Positions 54,505 through 64,000 of a DNA stretch of 64,000 bases are shown one piece after another; positions within the stretch are counted from its first letter, which is position 1; each line of letters starts with the position of its first letter. This DNA is from Mycobacterium kubicae (lineage in GTDB: Bacteria; Actinomycetota; Actinomycetes; Mycobacteriales; Mycobacteriaceae). The position numbers and the translations under genes were made by a program. The notes beneath the pieces are model-generated. The model saw only the letters and a program-made list of their open reading frames with translations. It made no database searches and was not told the origin of the DNA. The DNA lies in assembly GCF_015689175.1 (NCBI RefSeq), contig NZ_CP065047.1:2666001-2730000 (forward strand), read 5' to 3'.

Positions 54505-56679
54505 TTAGGCGGTCGCCTGTAGCAGCACCATCGAGCGGCCCTGCACGGTAATCGTCCCGCCCGCCTTCAACGCGCCGTCCTGTTCGACACGACCAGTGGC
54601 CACGGTGGTGTCCAACACCGGAATCCACCCCGGGCCGAACTCATCTGGCGGAAGCACGAAGTCAATGGGCTCGTGGTGGGCGTTGAAGCACAACACAAAC
54701 GAGTCGTCAGTGATGCGTTGCCCCCGCGCGTCGGTCCCCGGAATGCCCAGGCCGTTCAGGTAGACCGCGACCGACTTGCCGAATCCCGAGTCCCAGTCTT
54801 CGTCGCTCATCTCCGAACCGTCGGGTCGGAACCAAGAAATGTCGGGTAACCCTTTAGCCCCGCGACGGCGCACCGGAGCGCCGGTGAAGAACCGCCGCCG
54901 GCGAAAAACCGGGTGCGCGGCGCGGATCGCGGTCACCGCACTGGTGAACTCGATCAAGTCAGTGTCAGCGTTGTCCCAGTTGATCCAGGTGAGTTCGGAG
55001 TCCTGGCAGAATCCGTTGTTGTTGCCGTTCTGGGTGCGGCCGAGTTCGTCGCCGTGGCAGATCATCGGAACGCCCTGCGACAGTATGGTAGTCGCCAGGA
55101 AATTGCGCTGCTGCCGGGCGCGCAGCGCGTTGATCTCCGGGTCGTCGGTCGGGCCTTCGGCCCCGCAGTTCCACGATCGGTTGTGCGATTCGCCGTCGTT
55201 GTTGTCCTCGCCGTTGGCTTCATTGTGCTTTTCGTTGTAGGACACCAGGTCTCGCAACGTGAAGCCGTCGTGCGCGGTAACGAAGTTGATCGAGGCCACC
55301 GGCCGGCGCGCGGTGTGTTCGTACAAGTCCGCAGAACCGCTGATCCGCGAGGCGAACTCGCTGAGGATGGCGTCCTCACCGCGCCAGAAATCGCGGATCG
55401 AGTCGCGGAACTTGCCGTTCCACTCGGTCCACTGCGGGGGGAAGTTCCCCACCTGGTACCCACCGGGCCCGACGTCCCACGGTTCGGCGATGAGTTTGAC
55501 CTGGCTGACTATCGGATCCTGCTGCACGAGTTCGAAGAACGCCGACAACCGGTCGACGTCGTAGAACTCCCGGGCCAGGGTGGATGCCAGGTCGAAACGG
55601 AATCCGTCCACATGCATCTCGGTGACCCAGTACCGCAGAGAGTCCATGATCAGCTGCAACGTGTGGGGGTGGCCGACATTGAGGCTGTTGCCGGTGCCGG
55701 TGTAGTCCATGTAGTACTGCTTGTCGTCGTCGACGAGCCGGTAGTAGGCGGCGTTGTCGATCCCACGCATGCACAGCGTCGGGCCCATGTGGTTGCCCTC
55801 GGCGGTGTGGTTGTAGACGACGTCGAGGATCACCTCGATACCGGCTTCGTGCAGCGTGCGCACCATCGCTTTGAATTCCTGTACCTGCCCGCCAGGGGTA
55901 TCCGTCGCCCCGTATTTGAAGTCGGGCGCGAAGAAGCCGATGGTGTTGTATCCCCAGTAATTCGACAAGCCTTTTTCGATCAGCGTGGAGTCGTTGGCGA
56001 AGTGGTGCACGGGCATCAGCTCGATGGCGTTGACACCCAAGTTGTTCAAGTGCTCGATGATCGCGGGATGCGCGATCGCCGAGTAGGTGCCGCGCATCCG
56101 CTCGGGGATGGCTGGATGCGTCTGGGTGAGGCCCTTGACATGCGCCTCGTAGATGACGGTGTCGGCGTACTCATGCCCCGGGGGGCGGTCGACTCCCCAG
56201 TCGAAGTATGGGTTGATCACCACCGACTTGGGCATGTTGGCCGCGGAGTCCTCGTCGTTGCGGCTCTGCGGGTCCCCGAAGTTGTAGCTGAACAACGACT
56301 GGTCCCATTGGAAGCTGCCGTCGATCGCCTTGGAATAGGGGTCAACCAGCAATTTGTTCGGATTGCATCGCTGTCCGTTGCCTGGGTCGTAGGGGCCGTG
56401 CACCCGGTATCCGTAGCGCTGGCCTGGCTGCACGCTAGGCAGAAACGCGTGCCACACGAATCCGTCCACCTCTGGCATCGCGACTTTGGTTTCGTTGCCG
56501 TCGTCGTCGAAGAGACACAACTCGACGTGCTCGGCCACCTCACTGAAGACGGCGAAGTTCGTTCCTGACCCGTCGTAGGTCGCTCCCAGGGGATACGCCT
56601 TGCCAGGCCATACTTCAGGTCGGTCTTCACCGCTGGCAGTCGATGCCGCCGTGTGCTGCGAACTGGCACTCGTAGTCAC
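54505..56679 (-). CDS. glgX: Glycogen debranching enzyme GlgX/TreX
   Basis: 724 residues. GTG 56679 is chosen because CAGGAG lies 5-6 bp upstream and homology starts soon after (YPLGATYDGSGTNFAVFS); the longer frame to 56865 is not homologous. CBM48 at the N-terminus is followed by an alpha-amylase barrel with ELMPVHHF, DVVYNHTAEG, DGFRFDLAS (nucleophile Asp363), IAEPWDVG (acid/base Glu) and FVTAHDGFTL. It hydrolyses alpha-1,6 branches of glycogen. In M. tuberculosis TreX sits beside treY and treZ; here it is alone, so it may be a second copy. Confidence 0.93.
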   Translation of the reverse strand: MTTSASSQHTAASTASGEDRPEVWPGKAYPLGATYDGSGTNFAVFSEVAEHVELCLFDDDGNETKVAMPEVDGFVWHAFLPSVQPGQRYGYRVHGPYDPGNGQRCNPNKLLVDPYSKAIDGSFQWDQSLFSYNFGDPQSRNDEDSAANMPKSVVINPYFDWGVDRPPGHEYADTVIYEAHVKGLTQTHPAIPERMRGTYSAIAHPAIIEHLNNLGVNAIELMPVHHFANDSTLIEKGLSNYWGYNTIGFFAPDFKYGATDTPGGQVQEFKAMVRTLHEAGIEVILDVVYNHTAEGNHMGPTLCMRGIDNAAYYRLVDDDKQYYMDYTGTGNSLNVGHPHTLQLIMDSLRYWVTEMHVDGFRFDLASTLAREFYDVDRLSAFFELVQQDPIVSQVKLIAEPWDVGPGGYQVGNFPPQWTEWNGKFRDSIRDFWRGEDAILSEFASRISGSADLYEHTARRPVASINFVTAHDGFTLRDLVSYNEKHNEANGEDNNDGESHNRSWNCGAEGPTDDPEINALRARQQRNFLATTILSQGVPMICHGDELGRTQNGNNNGFCQDSELTWINWDNADTDLIEFTSAVTAIRAAHPVFRRRRFFTGAPVRRRGAKGLPDISWFRPDGSEMSDEDWDSGFGKSVAVYLNGLGIPGTDARGQRITDDSFVLCFNAHHEPIDFVLPPDEFGPGWIPVLDTTVATGRVEQDGALKAGGTITVQGRSMVLLQATA

Positions 56680-56912
56680 CGTGTCTCCTGACTTCCTGCT
56701 GGGGTTCGACCAGACTTGAGGGCGCGAACACCTGCGGTCGCGCTGCACTGTATAACCGTTGAACCAGAGGCCTAAGCATCTCGGTAGCCGCGAGTATTCG
56801 GTGGATGATGTTCGCCACGGCGCTGATCGGCGGGGGAGCGGCGAGCCGCCGTCGCAAAACCACATCGATCACTATGTGCGACAAGGGTTTCCGAGCGTTT
56901 CGGCATCGCTGA

Positions 56913-57533
56913 TCAGTTGCAGAAGGTATTGCCGATGAATCGGCGATCCGGCGCATTCCCCACCGAATAGTTGACGTAGTGCACTGCCGGCATGCCGTTG
57001 TACTGCGCATTCATCGATTGACCGGTGTCCGGCGGGGGCCCCTGCGGGAAGGCCAGGATGATGTCGGCAAAGATCTGCACACCGGCGGTGCAACCGGAGT
57101 CCGGGCGTGGCGGCTGGGGATTCCAGGCGTGGACCACAACCGGTCGCGTGACCTCATACCCCCGCGCGCAGTTGGGATCGCAGATTTTGAAGTTGGCTAC
57201 GCCGGTGCCGTCGGCACCTTGCGGGCCCCACGAACTCCATGACATGTCCTGTAGCGCAACGGCTGTGCTGGCGCAGCCTACGATCTTCAACCGGATGGGA
57301 CGGGCGAAAGGCGGGAACGACGGTGTGTAGCAACCCGGGATGGCGAAGGTGCTGGCCGGTGCGGCCGCCGACGACGGTGACGGGGCGCCGGACGGGCGCG
57401 ACGTGCTGTTGTGCTGCTGCCCGCCATTGACGGCGACGAAGGTGAGCCCCGCGGCCAGCAATACCAGCAGTACGATACCGGTCACGTTGCGGGGCAGCGT
57501 CGACGTTGGGGCACGCAGGGGTGGCACGTTCAA
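56913..57533 (-). CDS. Exported or membrane-anchored hypothetical protein
   Basis: 206 residues. A short basic N-terminus is followed by a hydrophobic segment (VTGIVLLVLLAAGLTFVAV, about 17-35), then a Ser/Pro/Ala-rich linker and a domain with six Cys (ending TFCN), including PGCYTP, VGCAST, KICDPNCARG and SGCTAG. The paired Cys suggest disulfides outside the membrane. The pattern of a signal anchor, a low-complexity linker and a Cys-rich domain with DGTGVANFKICDPNC is seen in mycobacterial surface proteins, but I do not recognise a named family. Confidence 0.65.
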   Translation of the reverse strand: MNVPPLRAPTSTLPRNVTGIVLLVLLAAGLTFVAVNGGQQHNSTSRPSGAPSPSSAAAPASTFAIPGCYTPSFPPFARPIRLKIVGCASTAVALQDMSWSSWGPQGADGTGVANFKICDPNCARGYEVTRPVVVHAWNPQPPRPDSGCTAGVQIFADIILAFPQGPPPDTGQSMNAQYNGMPAVHYVNYSVGNAPDRRFIGNTFCN

Positions 57534-57670
57534 CAGGATCTCCCCGGGAAAGAATGATATTCAGCGCCTCGGCATCGCGGCACACAGACTTTAGCCGTAT
57601 CCACCAACATATTTAATAGATATCGGGTCCGGCGCCCGGCTTCGAACAGTTAACTCGTTGGACACAGGCG

Positions 57671-60194
<2,524 letters not shown>

Positions 60195-60493
60195 GACCCG
60201 GGTACAGGGTTTGACCTGGGGTTGGGCGGGCCGAAGGCGGTGACCGGCAAAGATGCTGGGCCAGAGGTCCCACCTGCAGCATGAAACTTCTGGTGGCATT
60301 CCGGCACCGACATAGCGGTGCTGACTATCGATGCGGGACTTTATGTCTCGAATCGGGTTGCGTCCCAACATCCAGCGCATCCCACTCTTCGGGCTGGTGG
60401 GTTTCGTCAAGTGATTTGGCCACAGAGTCGTCATCAATTCTTGCCCGGGGGTGTTCTGGTGAGCCTGCCTGGCGGTCGTGATCGAATGGGTCG

Positions 60494-61093
60494 ATGACTG
60501 TTGGTAGAAGCTGGGTCGCGGGCGTTGTGGCCGTATTGAGCGTGGTGTTTGGATGGGCTGAGTGGACTACATGGAAGGCGTCGCGAGACGCTCTTCCGAC
60601 CGGAGCTACCGATCCGCGCCGAATCGCGTCTGGTGAAAGCGTGTTGGTATTGGGATGTCCACTTCCGATTTTGCAACGTTGGCGTGTTCGTATCGCCGTG
60701 CGTTCAACCGATCCCCACCGTGCTCGCTTCGTGTTCTCTGGTGGCGCCGTGCACGGTCCGGTTCCCGAGGCGCAGATGATGGCCAATTACGCGGTGCACC
60801 ATCTTGGGGTGCCGGTGCACAACGTCGTCGTGGAGGACCAGTCGAGGACAACTGTCGAGAACGTCGTGAACTCGGTGCCGTTGATGACCGATAGTCCAGC
60901 CATCAAGATCGCATCGAATACGTTCCACGCGCGTCGTGCACGCCAGATCCTTCGTGACGAATCACCTGAGTTGGCTGCGCGTTTGGTCCGAGCGCGGGAT
61001 TACGTCCTGATGGAGTGGGGGCCCCTGCACGCGGGTTTGGTCGCCTTCGAGAGGTATCGGGATCGCCGTGCTCGGGTGGCGGCGGCAGGCTGA
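60494..61093 (+). CDS. YdcF-like (DUF218) protein
   Basis: 199 residues with an N-terminal hydrophobic segment (WVAGVVAVLSVVFGWAEW) that may anchor it. The DUF218 core has SVLVLGCPL, RARFVFSGGAVHGPVPEAQMM, YAVHHLGVP and EDQSRTTVENVVNS, all family hallmarks. Some YdcF-like proteins act on lipid carriers or envelope intermediates (ElyC, SanA-related), but the role here is not known. ATG 60494 lies 300 bp after the sulfatase, so it probably has its own promoter. Confidence 0.75.
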   Translation: MTVGRSWVAGVVAVLSVVFGWAEWTTWKASRDALPTGATDPRRIASGESVLVLGCPLPILQRWRVRIAVRSTDPHRARFVFSGGAVHGPVPEAQMMANYAVHHLGVPVHNVVVEDQSRTTVENVVNSVPLMTDSPAIKIASNTFHARRARQILRDESPELAARLVRARDYVLMEWGPLHAGLVAFERYRDRRARVAAAG

Positions 61094-61175
61094 GACTTGC
61101 CCCTCGAAGTCAACCAACCGCCCATGCACCCGTGCAACGTGATGCGCGCCAGGTTTCTCTGCATCGCAAAGAAAC

Positions 61176-62810
61176 TCAGGCGACGAGTACCAACGCATTT
61201 GCGCGCCGCAACTTCCCCGAAGGAGTTTTCGGGATCATCCCCGGCTCGAGTACAACCACGTTGCGCGGCCGCACATCGACCTCGGCAACGACCTCATGTG
61301 CCACCTGATGCTGGATTCGGCGTACCTCAGTCAGGTCCTGCCAGTCATTAGACTCCACAGCTACTGCGAACGTCTCCCGCGAGTGTCCGGCATCCAGGCG
61401 TACCGCCACCGCACAGCCGGCCCGGACCCCCGCGACACGCGCAGCGGCGCGTTCGATGTCGGTCGGGTAGACGTTGCGACCGGCCATGATGATCACGTCC
61501 TTGACTCGGCCGCAAACGACGATGGAGCCGGTCTCGGTGAGATAGCCCAAATCGCCAGTGTCATACCAACCTTGGTCGTCCAGTGCCGAGACGAAGCCGG
61601 CCATCGTCACGTAGCCGAGCGTCACTGGTTCGCCGCGCACCTGGATGACGCCGACGCCCCGAACAGACTGGATGTTGCCGTCTTCGTCGACGACGCGTGC
61701 CTCCAGCCCGCTCAGCAGAGGGCCAAGGGTAGCCAACCGACGGGTTTTGCCTCTACTAGCCGGGACTGCCCGTTGCAGTACGGCAAGCAGGTCGGCGTCG
61801 ACCTCGTCGACCACCAGGCCTGCGCCACACTCGGTGAACGACACCGCCACGGTCGTCTCGGCCATGCCATATGCCGGCAGGATTGCTTCCGGGCGCAATC
61901 CGAACGGCTTGCCTGCCTCGCAGAGGTCTTCGACATCGGCGGGATCGACTTGTTCAGCGCCCGATAGCGCCCATCGCAGTGTGGAAAGGTCGAATTGGCC
62001 AGGCTCGGCGAGCTTGCGAAGGCGTTTCGCGAACAGCTTGTAGGCGAAGTTCGGCGCCGCGGTCATTGTGCCCTTGTACTTGTCAATCAGCTTGGCCCAC
62101 AGCAGGGTGTCCCGAAGGAAGTCCATCGGAGTGACCTTGACCAACTCGGCTCCGAAAAACATCGGCACAGCCAAGAAGCCGGTCATGCCCATGTCGTGGA
62201 ACAACGGTAGCCAGCTCACGATCACGTCGGATTCGATATCGACGTTCGCGCCCATGAACATCGCTTTGGCGTTAGAAACGACGTTGCGGTGTGTGATTTG
62301 CACAGCCTTGGGTGCCCCGGTGGATCCCGACGTCAGCTGCAATAGCGCAACATCGTCGTCGTCTGTCTCCACCGGATCGATCGGATTGCTGTCGAGCAGC
62401 TGGTCGAGGATCAGCACTCCAATACCCGACTCGGAGAGCAACGGAGCAGCGGGCATGAACGGGTCGGAGATGACAATCGCTTTGGCGCCGATCATCTTTA
62501 TGACGGCGGTGGTCTCTTCTGCCCAGCGCTGCAGGTCGGTGCGCGGCGTGGGTTGGTGAAGCATGGTCAGGCTGGCGCCGCGCATCCAGATGCCCTGTGC
62601 CGCAGGTGCAATCTCGGCCGGAGCACCGGCCAGCACCGGCACGGCATCGCCGGGTCCGACGCCGGCCGTAGCCAGGCCACTCGAGATCCGGCGGGCCCGC
62701 TCATGGACCTCGCCCCAGGTATGCCGGACAGGGCAGTTCGGTTCCCCGGTAACTATGCCGTTCGAACTGGAATGAGCGCTGGCATACATCGTTTCAGTGA
62801 ATTCGCTCAT
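61176..62810 (-). CDS. fadD34: Fatty acyl-AMP ligase, FadD34-like
   Basis: 544 residues from ATG 62810 with AAAGGAA just upstream. Nearly the whole sequence resembles M. tuberculosis FadD34, for example [55 protein letters not shown] (P-loop), [16 protein letters not shown] and [16 protein letters not shown], with a C-terminal [13 protein letters not shown]. FAALs adenylate fatty acids to load them on a carrier protein. The partner carrier is not visible. It lies upstream of the next acyl-CoA synthetase, in the same direction, with a 382 bp gap. Confidence 0.85.
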   Translation of the reverse strand: MSEFTETMYASAHSSSNGIVTGEPNCPVRHTWGEVHERARRISSGLATAGVGPGDAVPVLAGAPAEIAPAAQGIWMRGASLTMLHQPTPRTDLQRWAEETTAVIKMIGAKAIVISDPFMPAAPLLSESGIGVLILDQLLDSNPIDPVETDDDDVALLQLTSGSTGAPKAVQITHRNVVSNAKAMFMGANVDIESDVIVSWLPLFHDMGMTGFLAVPMFFGAELVKVTPMDFLRDTLLWAKLIDKYKGTMTAAPNFAYKLFAKRLRKLAEPGQFDLSTLRWALSGAEQVDPADVEDLCEAGKPFGLRPEAILPAYGMAETTVAVSFTECGAGLVVDEVDADLLAVLQRAVPASRGKTRRLATLGPLLSGLEARVVDEDGNIQSVRGVGVIQVRGEPVTLGYVTMAGFVSALDDQGWYDTGDLGYLTETGSIVVCGRVKDVIIMAGRNVYPTDIERAAARVAGVRAGCAVAVRLDAGHSRETFAVAVESNDWQDLTEVRRIQHQVAHEVVAEVDVRPRNVVVLEPGMIPKTPSGKLRRANALVLVA

Positions 62811-63192
62811 GGTCGTTCCTTTTGGGTGCAGCGGGTCGGCCGGGCGATTAACCTCTGACCGTGAGCCGGCGAGCTTAACGGCGGACGCGCATGCACTAGT
62901 AGCGCGCGGAAAGGTCCGGCGTCACGACGCAAGCCTTGTAGCGAAATTATCGGCACGCAGCACGCCCCTTTCCCGCAAATCCTGACGGGCCGTCACTTCG
63001 AGCTAAGCGAGGTGTCGAGTATTTCGAATGCGTTGACGTTACACATTCGCGCAAGGCAAGGCGTGGAAGCGCGCCGATGCCGCCGACATAAGCGGCGATC
63101 ACCATTGACACAATAGAGACACAACAATGTCAGCATCGACCAACAGCACCAACTCTTGACTGTCCGAGACCCGCGGGTCTGCGATTCCAAAG
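62811..63192. other. Non-coding gap between two acyl-activating genes
   Basis: 382 bp without a gene I can support. A -35-like TTGACA lies at 63105-63110, but no matching -10 or forward gene follows it. The short minus-strand frame near 62993-63262 overlaps the next gene and has no recognisable product. Confidence 0.4.
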
Positions 63193-64000
63193 CTAGACAT
63201 TGTGCGTGCTTCCGGTGGTGGTCAGTTGCCGATAATTGCCGTCGGCACGGTCGTAATACCAAGTCGTTTCCCCCGCTGCCGGCAGCCCGGCCGATTGCAG
63301 CGCGGCCGATAGCGGGCGGTAGGACGGCGTGAGCGGTATGTGGTCAACGATCTGGACGAACGCGGGCCGCTGGTCCCCCGGTAGGCGGCCCAACGCGGCG
63401 GTCAGAGCGGCCGAGGTGAGGACGCCGTCGTTGTCGAGCATCAGGGCTGCGACAGCGACATCATGAGTGTCGGTCGCAACGGGATAGACGACGGCCATGT
63501 CGATGACCATGACTTCGCCGAGCGCGTCACAAATCGGCTGACAAAAGACCGGTCCGAGTGCCGACTGGATGACGGTGCTCCTGTTGTCGACGAACCAGTA
63601 GTCGCCGTCGTAGTCCCGGCGAAACAGGTGGTCTGTGGTAACCCACGTGTCTCCCTCGGCGAATACCGAGCGCATTGCCCCGCGTGCGGCGTCGGGTCCC
63701 GAGAGCGCCTTCGCTAGCAGCACGCCCACTTCATCGTTCGCGCACGCGCGCACGAAACCGTTGTCATCCTCGATGAACCGGCCTGTCGCTGCGTCGTAGC
63801 CGCCTAGCCGTATCTCGGTGCTGCCCGGCAGCGGCCTACCCTTGGCCCCAACTTTGCTGCCAGAAATATTGGCCAGCACCGCGTCCCCCTCGACTGAGGC
63901 ATAGCACTCCAAGATTTGGGCCGGGGCGAATCGGTCGGTGACCTTATGCCAAAGCCCGGTCGGCATTCCAGCCCCGATGAACAGGCGAATTGGATGATGC
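63193..64000 (-). CDS. AMP-dependent acyl-CoA synthetase-like protein, C-terminal part (5' end outside window)
   Basis: The frame stays open to the right window edge, so only the C-terminal ~269 codons are seen. GMPTGLWHKVTDRF, ILECYASVEGDAVLANISG, KVGAKGRPLPGS, the hinge-like FAEGDTWVTTDHLFRRDYDG (adenylate-forming motif around the Asp of TGD-type hinge) and LTPSYRPLSAALQSAG belong to the FATP-type or wax-synthase-fused acyl-CoA synthetases of mycobacteria. It could therefore be a separate synthetase or the C-terminal half of a larger fusion. ATG 63966 is not the true start. Confidence 0.7.
   Translation of the reverse strand, partial: HHPIRLFIGAGMPTGLWHKVTDRFAPAQILECYASVEGDAVLANISGSKVGAKGRPLPGSTEIRLGGYDAATGRFIEDDNGFVRACANDEVGVLLAKALSGPDAARGAMRSVFAEGDTWVTTDHLFRRDYDGDYWFVDNRSTVIQSALGPVFCQPICDALGEVMVIDMAVVYPVATDTHDVAVAALMLDNDGVLTSAALTAALGRLPGDQRPAFVQIVDHIPLTPSYRPLSAALQSAGLPAAGETTWYYDRADGNYRQLTTTGSTHNV

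Noticed and set aside
54913..56568. 551-codon open frame antisense to glgX
   Set aside because: A shadow of a strongly conserved gene in G+C-rich DNA, with no ribosome binding site or recognisable protein.
62993..63262. Short minus-strand frame between the two acyl-activating genes
   Set aside because: It overlaps the C-terminal end of the synthetase gene in another frame and shows no recognisable product.

Overview
The window is G+C-rich actinobacterial DNA from a slow-growing Mycobacterium. This is shown by a PE-family protein, MmpL transporters, Pap and Chp acyltransferases, FadD fatty acyl-AMP ligases, a mycolic-acid-type cyclopropane synthase, a PknE-like kinase and several mycobacterial DUF membrane proteins. 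A complete polyacyltrehalose (PAT) locus in the same gene order as in M. tuberculosis points to a species near the M. tuberculosis / M. kansasii / M. marinum side of the genus. The species itself cannot be read from the sequence.

Layout. 1-5.6 kb: the 3' part of an F420-type reductase resembling the phthiodiolone dimycocerosate ketoreductase, an Eis-like acetyltransferase, an MmpL transporter and a DMT exporter. 6.7-20.7 kb: the PAT locus pks3/4 - papA3 - mmpL10 > < chp2 - fadD21. All five genes are present, but the 5' ends of the first three are damaged. The PKS has a TGA in place of a conserved Trp (codon 29), PapA3 has a TAA in place of a conserved Trp (codon 24), and mmpL10 has an ATC where its Shine-Dalgarno sequence and homology predict the start. 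The rest of each frame (over 3,500 codons) is open.

20.9-28.7 kb: a GNAT protein, two gene stumps (VOC and PadR-like) facing each other across an apparent deletion junction, DUF5313, a MarR/metallo-hydrolase divergent pair, a PE protein preceded by two matched palindromes 21 bp apart and followed by a strong terminator, a frameshifted 4Fe-4S protein, DUF4383 and a secreted protein. 28.9-38.7 kb: an MFS transporter, then a dense signalling block. It holds a 1,373-residue hybrid kinase / response regulator / SpoIIE phosphatase / anti-sigma kinase, a STAS anti-anti-sigma factor, a His-rich membrane protein, a DUF1707 membrane protein and a receptor Ser/Thr kinase with an outer CPPC thioredoxin-like domain.

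38.7-43.2 kb: a cyclopropane-synthase-like methyltransferase overlapping a START-like protein, a RibD-type reductase with a flavin reductase, a wax ester/triacylglycerol synthase and a small hypothetical gene. 43.4-47.7 kb: a PaoABC-like molybdenum aldehyde oxidoreductase operon with a divergent AraC regulator. 47.7-64 kb: Tex, a frameshifted acyltransferase, SnoaL-like, FAD oxidoreductase, DUF1295, DUF4235, GlgX, an exported protein, an SDR divergent from a sulfatase, a YdcF-like protein, a FadD34-like ligase and the C-terminal part of an AMP-dependent acyl-CoA synthetase running off the window.

The main theme is surface lipid synthesis and export (PAT, acyl-AMP ligases, MmpL, cyclopropanation, wax/TAG). 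Sensory phosphorylation and redox enzymes are interspersed, along with more broken genes than expected for so short a stretch.
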